A stretch of 64,000 bases of DNA from a bacterium (GCA_015075175.1 JABTUV010000018.1:1-64000); one strand, 5' to 3'; counted from the first letter of the stretch, positions 44,930-55,783 are shown. Notes: generated by a model from the letters alone, not told the origin. A program made the numbers and translations.

Positions 44930-45496
44930 TTACTCTTTCAGGGTCTCCAGGAAAGCCTCGGTTTCGGCGCCGATGCAGCCATCGTAACGCACGCAGGGGA
45001 GGCAGGGGTCGGCGGGATCGCATTGTGGCCGGAAGGTCGCCAGCTCCTCTTTCAGTTGCCTCAAATGCTGCTCGTCCTGGGCCAGAAATTGCACCAGCTT
45101 GAGCAACGCGCGCATGGTACAGGGGGACAAGAGATGCTCCATTTTGCAGGCGTCCTCACGGGCCGCCTTGGATGGAACGCCCAGGATGTCTTCCAGAAAG
45201 CACTCGATGACGAGGAAGTTCCGCTCCACCATGCGCGCCAGGCGCGATCCCTCTTCGGAGAGGTCCAACATGCGGTGCACGTCCTCGATGATCCAGCCAC
45301 GCTCTTTCAAAAGCTGCATGGCCTTGGAGGCTGCGCCGCGTGTAACGCCGAGGTATTCGGCCACGTCCGTGGCGCGGGCGTAACCTTGACGCTTGCGCAC
45401 GTGCATCACCGCCATGAGGTAATGAGCCGAGGAATGGGTCAATTCGGCGTTCTCGAAGGCGCGCCAGACGGAGCTGTCGTTGGCTGCGACGGTCAT
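44930..45496 (-). CDS. DtxR/MntR-family metal-dependent regulator with a C-terminal Cys cluster
   Basis: A 188-residue repressor-like protein with AGGAGG eight bases before ATG 45496. Residues 20-85 form the winged helix (ATDVAEYLGVTRGAASKAMQ). The dimerisation and metal domain has the family motif EDACKMEHLLSP (Cys117, Glu120, His121). Instead of the C-terminal SH3-like domain it ends with Cys159, Cys165, Cys168 and Cys174 (C-x5-C-x2-C-x5-C), which could hold zinc or an iron-sulfur cluster. No transporter gene is adjacent, so the metal and targets are unknown. A nearby inverted repeat at 44866-44883 is a candidate site. Confidence 0.85.
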   Translation of the reverse strand: MTVAANDSSVWRAFENAELTHSSAHYLMAVMHVRKRQGYARATDVAEYLGVTRGAASKAMQLLKERGWIIEDVHRMLDLSEEGSRLARMVERNFLVIECFLEDILGVPSKAAREDACKMEHLLSPCTMRALLKLVQFLAQDEQHLRQLKEELATFRPQCDPADPCLPCVRYDGCIGAETEAFLETLKE

Positions 45497-45518
45497 TTTT
45501 CCGTCCTCCTGGCTCTAC

Positions 45519-45546
45519 TTTATCATCCCACGGGCGATGCCGTCAA
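45519..45546 (-). promoter_or_regulatory. Candidate promoter of the DtxR-family gene
   Basis: On the minus strand TTGACG (45541-45546) and GATAAA (45519-45524) are separated by 16 bases, just before the ribosome site. Confidence 0.3.
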
Positions 45547-45649
45547 CCGCAACAGGCGCGGGAGAAACCGGCGGGTCACCCGAGAGGCCGACGCCGGGGA
45601 CAGGCGTCGACTTCGGCGGCGCAAGTCGCGCCATAACGGGGGATTCCAG

Positions 45650-46659
45650 TCAAGATCGGCGACTGTCCTGGGCCGTCCAGCGCAGGGCCATTTCCCGGTC
45701 GAGTGCGATTCGTGCCTTCAGCGTCGCCAGGTCGGGGAAGCGCTCCTCGCCGCGGATGCGCGGCCCCAGTCCCACTTGCAGCATCCGGTCGGCCAGCTCG
45801 TGCGGCCCATCCAGCAGATGCGCCTCGACGACGTGGGGCAGAAGGCCGGCGTCCAGGTTCGGATCCAACTCTCGCTCGGTCGGGCGGGAGCCGTAATAGA
45901 TCAACGCCGGATGCCAGTTCTCGCCCTCACCGACCATGGCCCGGCCGCAGTAGACGCCCGCGGGTGGGAGAAGCAGCGAAGGCTCGACCAGGAGGTTGGC
46001 GGTGGGAAAGCCCAGTTTGCGCGCCCGGCCCGTCCCCGGAATGACCACGCCCTCGACCTGGTGTAATCGGCCCAGCAGCTTGGCCGCCTCCGCCATCTCG
46101 CCGCGCTCGATGGCGCCCCGCACGCGCGTGCTGCTGACCGGCTCGCCGTCGACCAGGTGCGGAGCCAACACGACCGCTTCCGCGCCCAGCTCCGCCAGGA
46201 TGTCCCGCAGCCGCTCCGGCGTCCCCTGTCGGTTGCGCCCGAAGTGGTAGTTGAACCCGACCACGGCGACCCGGCAGTGAAACCGTTCCAGGAGGACCGA
46301 CTGCACAAACTCCTCGGCGGACAGGTCGGCAAAGTCGCGCGTGAAACTGGGCGAGACGAGATAGTCCACGCCCATCCCCGCCAGGAGGTGCAATCGCCGA
46401 TGCGGGGTGAGGAGCAATCGTGGGGGCCGCGCGGGGTGGAGGATGCTCTGGGGATGATTGGCGAAGGTGAAGGCGAGCGCGGGCAGGCGCAACTCGCGCG
46501 CCGCTTGCACCGCGGCGCCAATCACCTCTTGATGGCCCAGGTGCAGGCCGTCGAAGACGCCCAGGGCGCACGCTGCCGCTCCGGCAGCCTCCAGCCGGGG
46601 AAGGCGTCGTCGTCGACGTAAACCACGCGGGCAGGAAACGAATGCGCGCTTTGCACCAT
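45650..46659 (-). CDS. ribF: Bifunctional riboflavin kinase / FAD synthetase (one frameshift near the start)
   Basis: Converts riboflavin to FMN and FAD. The FAD synthetase domain shows ALGVFDGLHLGHQEVIG and FTFANHPQSIL, DYLVSPSFTRDFADLSAEEF, VVGFNYHFGRNRQGT and VSSTRVRGAIERG. The flavokinase domain shows VIPGTGRARKLGFPTANL and the PAGVYCGRA strand, with HVVEAHLLDGPHELAD later. ATG 46659 begins a short N-terminal piece (HSFPARVVYVDDDAFPG) in another frame. The frame changes near 46590-46605 just before the conserved block. The total of about 336 residues is slightly longer than usual. Confidence 0.92.
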
Positions 46660-46715
46660 GGTAGACCCGTCAGAGCTGCTGCCGACGGGCGGAAACTCCC
46701 CCCATGCCGGTCGGC

Positions 46716-47297
46716 TCAGACCACCGGCCGGGGCAGGGCCTGATGGATTTTCTCCAAGAGCTCCCGGTCCTTGAAGGGCTTGACCAGCGAGTCGTTGGCC
46801 CCGGCCATGGTAAGCCGGTCCACGTCGGACGGTTCGGAGGCCAGCGCGATGACCGGTGTGGCGGACGTGAGCGAATTGTTCTTCAGGCTGCGCACGATGT
46901 CCGCATCGCCCGGCATCGCCGCCTGCACGACCACGTCGGGACGCAGTTCGGCGACCTTCAGGCCCGCCTCGAAACTGCTCCGGACCATGTGAAGATCGAC
47001 GTGCTCCTCCTCCAGAATCTTGGCGATGCGCGCCAGCGTGTCTTCGTCCCGGTCCACCACCAGGACGATCGGTCGCTCGCGGTTGCGCTCCTGGCCCTTG
47101 GTAGCCATCGAGTGCTTGACCACGAACTCCTCCAGGTCGCGCCTGCGGATGCGGTAATGCCCGCCCGGCGTGGTATAAGCCTTCATCTGGCCGGTCTTGA
47201 TCCAGTTTTTTATCGTATTGGGAGTGACGTAGCAGTAGTCTGCCGCGTCGAACGTGGTGAGCAAGGCCTTTTCTCCCTTGTCGCTCTTGGGCGCCAT
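46716..47297 (-). CDS. Excisionase/BldC-type HTH fused to a degenerate receiver domain
   Basis: A 193-residue protein. Residues 14-60 form a MerR/excisionase-like DNA-binding domain (FDAADYCYVTPNTIKNWIKT, then TPGGHYRIRRRDLEEF). Residues about 76-190 form a response-regulator receiver (RPIVLVVDRDEDTLARI). The conserved Lys is in SLVKPF (Lys173), but the phospho-acceptor position in RPDVVVQAAMPG appears to be Gln125 instead of Asp, so control by phosphorylation is unlikely. ATG 47297 is chosen over an upstream TTG because AGGTGG lies six bases before it. No histidine kinase is adjacent. Confidence 0.8.
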   Translation of the reverse strand: MAPKSDKGEKALLTTFDAADYCYVTPNTIKNWIKTGQMKAYTTPGGHYRIRRRDLEEFVVKHSMATKGQERNRERPIVLVVDRDEDTLARIAKILEEEHVDLHMVRSSFEAGLKVAELRPDVVVQAAMPGDADIVRSLKNNSLTSATPVIALASEPSDVDRLTMAGANDSLVKPFKDRELLEKIHQALPRPVV

Positions 47298-47524
47298 GTC
47301 GTCCACCTTCTCGAACAAGCTATAGATTACGGTGAATCATCGTAATCTGTATTTAATGCAAATAATACCGTGGCCCAAGGGTAAGTCAAGCTCTTTCACT
47401 TTTTCGACTTGTGGGATATGATTGCGGAAACCGGATATTTCTCTTGACAGCGGTTTTTCCCCAAACGGCGGACCTTGAACTTAACTCCTTAGGTGTGAGA
47501 TAGTTAATACGGGTTGGGGGAGCC

Positions 47525-48457
47525 ATGACGACACGCAGGCGGCCGGCGTGGCCGAAACGGAAGCGCATCGTGATATGGATTTTGATCTTAATTGTCTTTT
47601 GCCTCGCTATTCCGGGTTTGCTCTCTTTTGCCGTGCTGCGGCTTCCACGGCAGGTCGTTCTGCCCAACCAGGGAGGAGCTCGCGCTCTGCTTAGGACGGC
47701 GGGATACGCTCCCGTGATCGTGACCGCGTCGGATGGAGTCCAGCTGCGCGGATACTCGATCCATCGCCCGGAGGCGCGGGGTACCGTCGTCCTGGTGCAC
47801 GGCTGGGGGCCGAACCTGGCGACGCTGGACGCGGACGCGGGTATTTCCCTGTCGCGGGGTTTGACGTGGCGGGGCTGGATTTACGGGGCATGGGGACGGC
47901 GGCGGTACCCACTCGATGTTGGGTTTTCTGAGGTCGGCGACCTGCGGTCCCTCTTCTCGCATCTACGCGCCGAGGGCCGCCTGCCCCGCCCCGTTGTGCT
48001 TTCGGGCATCTCGCTGGGGGCGACCATCGCCCTTCTGGCCGCCGCCGAGGAGCCGGAAGTCGTGGGCGTAATCGCCGACTCGCCCTTCAACCGCCTGGAG
48101 GAGGCAGTGGACCACTACGCCGCTCGTTCTCTTCCCATCATGCCCAAGTACCCCATGCGCTGGTTGACGTTGCGGCTGGTCGAGCTGCAGGTCGGCCGGC
48201 GGCTGTCGTCGCTGTCGGTCGAATCGGTGCTGCCCAAGCTGGCGCCGCGGCCCATCCTGCTTATGCACTGCGAGGGAGACTCACTCGTCTTGTGCCGGAA
48301 CTCGGACCAGATCGCGGCGGCTTATCCGGAGCATACGGAGTACTGGCGCATTCCGGGCGGCGACCATCTCTCGGCCCGCTGGCAGGACCCGGACGAATGG
48401 GAGCGGCGGGTGGATGCGTTTCTGGAGCGAGTCGCGCCCGCCTTGCGCGCGCCTTGA
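47525..48457 (+). CDS. Membrane-anchored alpha/beta hydrolase
   Basis: A 310-residue protein. A basic start and a hydrophobic helix (residues 14-38) give a membrane anchor. The hydrolase fold has the oxyanion strand VVLVHGWGPN, the nucleophile Ser in LSGISLGATIALL, the acid in LMHCEGDSLVL and the His in IPGGDHLSARW. The family (YqkD/BAAT-like) usually hydrolyses esters or thioesters; the substrate is unknown. GGGGGAG lies just before ATG 47525. It is followed on the same strand by another alpha/beta hydrolase 54 bases later. Confidence 0.82.
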   Translation: MTTRRRPAWPKRKRIVIWILILIVFCLAIPGLLSFAVLRLPRQVVLPNQGGARALLRTAGYAPVIVTASDGVQLRGYSIHRPEARGTVVLVHGWGPNLATLDADAGISLSRGLTWRGWIYGAWGRRRYPLDVGFSEVGDLRSLFSHLRAEGRLPRPVVLSGISLGATIALLAAAEEPEVVGVIADSPFNRLEEAVDHYAARSLPIMPKYPMRWLTLRLVELQVGRRLSSLSVESVLPKLAPRPILLMHCEGDSLVLCRNSDQIAAAYPEHTEYWRIPGGDHLSARWQDPDEWERRVDAFLERVAPALRAP

Positions 48458-48511
48458 TCTTGCCCGCCGTCTGAGCTAGGCTGGCGCAACGTCGCGCTTC
48501 GAGGCCGCCTG

Positions 48512-50263
48512 ATGATCCGCGCATCCTCCTTCACGGCGATGGCTGCCGTACTCCTGGCCCACCTTCCGTCCCCTTCGGCCCAGACCTGGCCGGCCGAGGT
48601 GGTCGTCGTCCAGTACGAAAGCACGCGCAAGAACGACGCCGACCTTCTGCAGTACGCCCGCTGGTACAATCCCGACGCGACCCAGCCGCGCCCGCTGCTC
48701 GTCGCCCTGCACACCTGGAGCGGCGACTACAACCAGAACGGCAGCGTCCCCTATGCCCGCTGGTGCATCGAGCACGGCTGGGTCTTCATTCATCCCAACT
48801 TCCGCGGCCCCAACAACAAGCCCGAGGCGACCGGATCCGATCTCGCGGTCAAAGACATCATCAAGGCGGTCCATTACGCGCGCACCCATGCCGTGATCGA
48901 CGACACGCGCATCTACCTGGTGGGCGTGTCGGGCGGGGGATACGCCTCGCTGCTTCTGGCAGGTAAGGCGCCCGCCCTCTGGACGGCCGTCTCCGCCTGG
49001 GTCCCCATCGTGGACGTGGCGGAGTGGTACTATGACTCGCTGGCCCTGGGGAATACCCAGTACGCCAATAACATTGTCGCGTCGGTCGGGGGAATACCCA
49101 GTCCGGGTTCGGCGGCGGAAGCCGAGGCCAACCGGCGCTCGCCGCGCTTCTTTCTGCAACATGCGACGGTCATCCCGTTGGACATCAATGCCGGCATCCA
49201 CGACGGTCACGGCAGCGCCAGCGTGCCCATCTCGCACACGCTGGACGCCTTCAACGTGATCGCGTCCCCGGCCGATCGCATCCCCGAGGCCGACATCGTT
49301 TTCATGACCACCAGCGAGACGATTCCCGCCGGATATCCCGAACCGCCCGTCGATGACCGGTACGGAACCAAGCGCGTCCTCTTGCGCCGGAGTTCCGGCC
49401 TGGCGCGCGTGACGCTGTTTGAGGGTGGTCACGAGATTATTCCGACCGCCGCGTTGACCTGGTTGTCGGAGTTCACGCGGGGGCGGCGCGAGCTGCCGTC
49501 CGTCAACGCCATTGTTCCCACGCCGACGCCGATTCCGCCCTTGCCCTACCAGCGTCAACCCGATCTCTCCATCCCCGACAATACGCCCGCGGGCGCCCTG
49601 GACCGGCTGGTCGTCACCTCGACGGCCACGCCGGCCTCCCTGGCCGTCTTTCTGCACGTCGAGCATCGCTGGGTAGGCGACCTGACCGTGACCGTGACGC
49701 ATGAGACGACCGGGAAGGCCGTCACGCTGCTTTCACGGCTGGGATCGCCCGACGTGTCGCAGATGGGCGTCTGGGCGCCCGGGATCGTGGCGCATTTCGA
49801 CGACGCCGGCGCCCCCTTGGACGCCTGGGGGCATTTCGACTTCCCCGTTCTGGGAACCGTGCGGCCGCGCGAGCCATTGTCCGTGTTCGCAGGCGAGCCT
49901 TTGGACGGAACCTGGACCATCCACCTGGTCGATCATCATTGGGGGGACGCGGGCCGGCTGGTCCGATGGGGATTGGTTCCGACCCTGGCCACGCCCACAC
50001 CCACGCCGACGGCCACGCCAAGCCCCACGGGTACTTTCACGCCCACGCCCACTCCCACCGCCACGAACACCGGTACGGCGACCCCGACGGTCACGCCCAC
50101 GCGACCCCCGGCCGAAATCTTCGATCTGAACGGGGACGGCCGCGTGGACGCCGCCGACCTGCTCATCTACCTGGCCTCGCGGCTGGACCTGGACGGCGGC
50201 GGTACGGCGGATTCCCGCGATCTCCTGCTTTTCTCGGGCCACTGGGAGATGTCGGTACGTTAG
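48512..50263 (+). CDS. Secreted alpha/beta hydrolase (prolyl-oligopeptidase-like) with P-domain and dockerin-like tail
   Basis: A 583-residue exported protein; the signal peptide ends near SPSAQTWP. Residues about 30-330 are a S9-like hydrolase with the nucleophile Ser in YLVGVSGGGYASLLLAG, a likely acid in the HDGHGSASVP region and His in FEGGHEIIP. Residues about 350-490 look like a P/Homo B domain (IPDNTPAG, WVGDLTVTVTHETTG, GTWTIHLVDHHWGDAG). A Thr-Pro linker (TPTPTATPSPTGTFTPTPTP) leads to two dockerin-type calcium loops, DLNGDGRVDAADLL and DLDGGGTADSRDLLLF. Dockerin-like tails normally bind cohesins. No cohesin is obvious in this window. Confidence 0.82.
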   Translation: MIRASSFTAMAAVLLAHLPSPSAQTWPAEVVVVQYESTRKNDADLLQYARWYNPDATQPRPLLVALHTWSGDYNQNGSVPYARWCIEHGWVFIHPNFRGPNNKPEATGSDLAVKDIIKAVHYARTHAVIDDTRIYLVGVSGGGYASLLLAGKAPALWTAVSAWVPIVDVAEWYYDSLALGNTQYANNIVASVGGIPSPGSAAEAEANRRSPRFFLQHATVIPLDINAGIHDGHGSASVPISHTLDAFNVIASPADRIPEADIVFMTTSETIPAGYPEPPVDDRYGTKRVLLRRSSGLARVTLFEGGHEIIPTAALTWLSEFTRGRRELPSVNAIVPTPTPIPPLPYQRQPDLSIPDNTPAGALDRLVVTSTATPASLAVFLHVEHRWVGDLTVTVTHETTGKAVTLLSRLGSPDVSQMGVWAPGIVAHFDDAGAPLDAWGHFDFPVLGTVRPREPLSVFAGEPLDGTWTIHLVDHHWGDAGRLVRWGLVPTLATPTPTPTATPSPTGTFTPTPTPTATNTGTATPTVTPTRPPAEIFDLNGDGRVDAADLLIYLASRLDLDGGGTADSRDLLLFSGHWEMSVR

Positions 50264-50269
50264 TCGCAC

Positions 50270-50330
50270 GGCCCGGAGTTCAGGCTTCAGGGCCTGTCTG
50301 CCATGCAAACTGAAGTGCGTACTCCGGACC
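50270..50330. repeat. 'TTCAGGCTTCAGG ... CAAACTGAAG' intergenic repeat
   Basis: CGGAGTTCAGGCTTCAGG and a distal ACTGAAGTGCGTACTCCGG form an imperfect inverted repeat, related to those near 8508 and 20028. The rest of the gap to 50475 shows no gene. Confidence 0.5.
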
Positions 50331-50475
50331 CTGCGCGGTGCGTGCAAAGAAGTTTTGCAGCGCGGAAGCGAAAATCCCGCACTTTAGTTGAAATCGGCAA
50401 ATTCGAGCGTTACCACGATAGTGTCTGCTCCGTGCACAGTATAAAAAACGCGACATTCGAGGACGTGGGACCAAG

Positions 50476-51297
50476 GTGCTAAGACTGATCGGGAATCTCT
50501 TGCGGGCGGTCGTCTTCGGGACGGGCAAGTCGGCGCTGGTCGTGCGGCGGGACAAGCGGCGCATGTTTGCGTCGCGGCGCAAGTATGAATACCTGCCGCC
50601 GCGGCGCACGCTGCACGTGCTCCTGGCCGCCGCGCTGGCGACGGGCGCTTCCGCCGGCGCGGAGGAGGCGTTCATCGCCGCGCTGGGGTCGTTTTCGACC
50701 GTTTACGAAGGGCTGGGCGAGGAGCGGGCGGGCAATATCGAGAAGGCGGCCTCGGCGCTAAACGGAATCATCCTGAAGGCCGGCCAGACCTTCTCCTTCA
50801 ACGCCACGCTGGGCCGGCGGGATATCGATTCGGGCTACGATCCGGCGCCGGCGTTCATCTACGGTGAACTGGAGCCGACGCCGGGCGGCGGCGTCTGCCA
50901 GGTCTCCTCCACCCTCTACAACGCCGCGCTGTTGTCGGGCTTCGCCATCCTGGAACGACACCGCCACAGTCAGCCGGTCCCCTACCTGCCGGCGGGACGC
51001 GACGCCACGGTCTCCTACGGCAGTCTCGACCTAAGGTTCAGGAATCCGCACGACATGCCGGTCAAGCTAGTCGCGGAGGCCCGGGATGGGCGGCTGTCGT
51101 TTGCCTTTCTTGCCCCGCGACCACTGGCGACGCGCTACCAGCTGCGCTCGCGCTCGGTCAGGGAAAGCGATCCCGACCCCGGGGCGCGGCCCGCCGAGCA
51201 GGTGGTGGTCGAGCGCCTGACGCTGGAGGGTGGCAAGGTGGTCAAGATCGAGACCGTCTCGCGCGACCGCTATCCGGCGCTGGCCAGCCGCCCGTAG
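50476..51297 (+). CDS. VanW-family protein
   Basis: A 273-residue protein starting at GTG 50476, with a basic N-terminus and a hydrophobic segment near residues 45-62. The VanW domain is clear: ILKAGQTFSFNATLGRRD, PGGGVCQVSSTLYNAALLSG, LERHRHSQPVPYLPAGRDA and VSYGSLDLRFRN. The family is found with some vancomycin-resistance clusters and widely elsewhere, and its biochemical role is not settled. No van resistance genes are nearby. It is probably exported or membrane-attached and works on the envelope, which is inference. Confidence 0.88.
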   Translation: MLRLIGNLLRAVVFGTGKSALVVRRDKRRMFASRRKYEYLPPRRTLHVLLAAALATGASAGAEEAFIAALGSFSTVYEGLGEERAGNIEKAASALNGIILKAGQTFSFNATLGRRDIDSGYDPAPAFIYGELEPTPGGGVCQVSSTLYNAALLSGFAILERHRHSQPVPYLPAGRDATVSYGSLDLRFRNPHDMPVKLVAEARDGRLSFAFLAPRPLATRYQLRSRSVRESDPDPGARPAEQVVVERLTLEGGKVVKIETVSRDRYPALASRP

Positions 51298-51299
51298 GA

Positions 51300-51335
51300 C
51301 GCGCCACGCGGCAGCAAGCTGCCGCAGTCCATAGG
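51300..51335. repeat. CGGCAGCAAGCTGCCGC hairpin repeat
   Basis: A short inverted repeat with GCGGCAGCAAGCTGCCGCAG just after the vanW stop, of the same family as repeats at 23617, 52081, 56217 and 60035. Confidence 0.6.
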
Positions 51336-51400
51336 CGATGCGCCCACCGGCCGCGTTTTTCTCTGGAGACGGGCCGCGTTTTCCTGCTATCTTTAATGCG

Positions 51401-51778
51401 ATGGACGTTGCAAAGCAGATGCGATACTGGCAGGAAGGCTCGGATGAAGAATGGTCCGTGGCGGAGATTCTCCTTGAGAAGGGGAAATACCGGCAGGCGC
51501 TGTTCTTCGGGCATCTGGCGCTGGAGAAGATACTCAAGGCGCTGGTCGTCCGGGCGACAGAAGAGATCCCGCCGCGCATTCACAATCTCAGGACGTTGGC
51601 GGAGATGACCGGCTGCAAGGTACCCAACGACGTTATGATCGAATTGCGGAATGTGGAGGCTCACCAGATTCGGGGTCGATACCCGACGGAGGGAACGCGA
51701 CTGCCGTCTCCGAAAATGGCGCGCGAGGATCTGGAGAGGATGGAGCGACTCAGGCAATGGTTCAAGAAGCAATTTTAA
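51401..51778 (+). CDS. HEPN-domain protein (probable toxin of a HEPN/MNT pair)
   Basis: A 125-residue helical protein. Residues about 8-60 hold the HEPN core (YRQALFFGHLALEKILKAL), and the motif R-x4-H is present as Arg83-NVEA-His88. In HEPN toxins this motif forms the RNase site or the target of AMPylation. Its 3' end overlaps the nucleotidyltransferase gene by 22 bases, which ties the two together. ATG 51401 is used; a longer reading upstream lacks a ribosome site. Related HEPN/MNT pairs act as toxin-antitoxin modules in which the MNT enzyme neutralises the HEPN protein. Confidence 0.85.
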   Translation: MDVAKQMRYWQEGSDEEWSVAEILLEKGKYRQALFFGHLALEKILKALVVRATEEIPPRIHNLRTLAEMTGCKVPNDVMIELRNVEAHQIRGRYPTEGTRLPSPKMAREDLERMERLRQWFKKQF

Positions 51779-52080
51779 GTACCGTGAAGCGCTACCTGGC
51801 CGGCTTGCCGCAGTACGGCATCCATCCCCGTCGGGCGATTCTGTACGGTTCTTTCGCCCGCGGGGAGGAGCGCCAATACAGCGACATTGACTTGATCGTG
51901 ATTGCTCCGGAGTTTGACGAAGCGCCGGACATGGAGACGGAGAAGAAGCTGTGGGTAGCAACCGGGGGAGTGGACGACCGCATCGAGCCGATCGGCTGCG
52001 GCGTGGAGGAGTGGGAAAGAGACACGTGGGTTCCCATTCTGCAGATCGCGCGGCAGGAGGGGATCGAGATCGCGGCGTGA
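51757..52080 (+). CDS. Minimal nucleotidyltransferase (MNT), probable antitoxin
   Basis: A 107-residue pol-beta-type nucleotidyltransferase. The motif GSFARG (residues 31-36) is followed by SDIDLIV with Asp43 and Asp45 as metal ligands. The third acidic residue is probably in GVDDRIEPIG (near 73-78). In characterised relatives this enzyme adds AMP to a residue near the HEPN active site. The start ATG 51757 lies inside the HEPN gene, giving a translationally coupled pair. Confidence 0.88.
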   Translation: MVQEAILSTVKRYLAGLPQYGIHPRRAILYGSFARGEERQYSDIDLIVIAPEFDEAPDMETEKKLWVATGGVDDRIEPIGCGVEEWERDTWVPILQIARQEGIEIAA

Positions 52081-52229
52081 TATGGACTGCGGCAGCTTGC
52101 TGCCGCGCGCAGCACGCTGCGCAACTACGGCGTATTATCCCCCCACCCCCCCCTTGTTAAGGGGGGAGCGGCGGCAAGCAGCCGCACTCCATACTGGGGG
52201 GGAGCGGCGGCAAGCAGCCGCAATCCAGA
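52081..52229. repeat. Cluster of CGGCAGC / GCTGCCG hairpin repeats
   Basis: Three inverted repeats of the TGGACTGCGGCAGCTTGCTG type in a row, with a GCAGCACGCTGCGCAACTAC piece and CCCCCCTTGTTAAGGGGGGA as a separate perfect palindrome near 52146-52166. They fill the gap between the convergent MNT and sdhB genes. Confidence 0.7.
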
Positions 52230-53005
52230 TCAGGCGGCGTCGCCGGCGACGGCGTGCGGCGGCTCGGCGGCGATTTCCGCCCGCAACAACTCCCGGTTCA
52301 TCTCCGCGATCACCCGCACGTCGATTCCCTTGGGACACACCGCCTGGCACTCGTAGTAATTGGTGCAGTTGCCGAAGCCTTCCGCGTCCATCTGCCGCAC
52401 CATGTTGAGCACCCGCTGCACCCGCTCGGGCCGGCCCTGCGGCAGATGCTTAAACTGGGAAACCTTGGCGCCCACGAAGAGCATGGCGGAAGCGTTCTTG
52501 CAGGCCGCCACGCAGGCCCCGCAGCCGATGCAGGCGGCCGCGTCCATGGCCCGTTCCGCCTCGACTTTGCCGACAAGAATGGCATTGCCGTCCGGCGCGC
52601 TGCCGGTATTGACGGAAATGTAACCTCCGGCCTGCATGATGCGGTCGAAGGCGCTGCGGTCCACGATCAGGTCTTTGATCACCGGAAACGCGCGCGCCCG
52701 CCACGGCTCGACGTAGATTTCCTCCCCGTCCTGAAAGCGGCGCATGTGCAACTGGCAGGTCGTGGTCAGGGGGTCCGGCCCGTGGGGGACGCCGTTGATG
52801 ACCATCCCGCAGGCCCCGCAGATGCCCTCGCGGCAATCGTGGTCGAAGGCGACCGGATCCTCGCCCTTCTGCAGAAGCGACTCATTGAGCACGTCCAGCA
52901 TTTCAAGAAAGGACATGTGCTCGGAGACGTTGGGGAGCTCGTAGGTCACCATGCGGCCCGCGTCGCTTGCGTCCTTCTGGCGCCAGATGTGGAGTTTGAC
53001 GCGCA

Positions 53006-53006
<1 letters not shown>
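52230..53006 (-). CDS. sdhB: Succinate dehydrogenase / fumarate reductase iron-sulfur subunit
   Basis: A 258-residue electron-transfer subunit. [2Fe-2S] ligands are in [12 protein letters not shown] with a further Cys in TTTCQLH. The second domain has [14 protein letters not shown] and, further on, [17 protein letters not shown] for the [4Fe-4S] and [3Fe-4S] clusters. The proteins and gene order C-A-B match the type B (b558-like) succinate:quinone oxidoreductases of epsilon/delta-proteobacteria and Bacteroidota. ATG 53006 overlaps the stop of sdhA by one base (TAATG). Confidence 0.95.
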
Positions 53007-54900
<1,894 letters not shown>

Positions 54901-54904
<4 letters not shown>

Positions 54905-55575
54905 CTCCATGCCTCCCGCCGTGTCGGGAATCCAACCAAGACACCCCCAGGGAATCGGGATGTAGCCGCCGCCAGCGCGATGCCCAGCACCGGCCCGATC
55001 CTGTTGATGATGGGGTTGTAGCGGTCGTGATTCAGCCCCAGCGACTGAAACATGCTGGTGGCGCCGTGATAGACGTGAAGGCAGAGGATGAGCATGGCGG
55101 CGACGTAGACCAGCGAAATCCACCAGACTTTGAAACTGTGGACCGTCAGGAGATAGAGATTGCCGGTATAGAGCTCCGGGTTGGTTACCTTGAAGGTCAA
55201 GTGGGCGAGATGGTAGATGAGATAGAGCCCGATTCCCGCGCCGCTCCAGATCATGGTGCGTGAGGCGGCGGTAGCCCGCACGTAGCGGCGGTGACGGTAG
55301 TCGATGGGGCGCGCCGCCAGGTTCTCCAGCTTCAGCTTGATCCCCACGTAAATGTGCAGGGCCAGCATGATCATCAACACGATGCGCACCAGCCACAGAA
55401 GCGGTCCGAGATGGCGGAGCTTCTCGGCGTAACCGTTGAAGGCTTCCGGTCCCAGAAAGATTTGCAGGTTGCCGAGCAGATGGCCGACCACGAATCCCAC
55501 GAGCACCACGCCCGTAACGGCCATGACGGCCTTGTAGATGATGGACAGGTTCCAGGTTCTGACGACGGCGTTCAT
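54901..55575 (-). CDS. sdhC: Succinate dehydrogenase cytochrome b558 subunit (one frameshift near the end)
   Basis: A membrane anchor of about 225 residues with five predicted helices, starting at ATG 55575 (GGAGG eight bases upstream). Helix 1 is [21 protein letters not shown] with a heme-ligand His; further His residues are in [29 protein letters not shown] and [17 protein letters not shown]. This matches the b558/type B di-heme family. The last codons need a frame change at the five-C run 54944-54948, giving GYIPIPWG then [13 protein letters not shown]. Its TGA overlaps sdhA's ATG. It is the first gene of the sdhCAB operon. Confidence 0.9.
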
Positions 55576-55783
55576 GCACACCCCCTCCCCGCGCGGAAGC
55601 GGCGCGGGAGTTCGAGAATCGCAGCGGCGACGATGACCCGCACAAATTCGCCGGCAAGTATGGGAAAGAGGTTGCGGCCCGTCAATGATTTTATTGGACA
55701 GGTGCTTTTATCACCCGATTCATGTTATCTTGAGGCGGATCAACCCTCGCGCCATGTCAAGCTCAAGCAAAGGAGGACGCCTC

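Noticed and set aside
50476-51297. Vancomycin-resistance cluster suggested by VanW
   Set aside because: No vanH/A/X or other resistance genes are adjacent; VanW-domain proteins are widespread outside such clusters.
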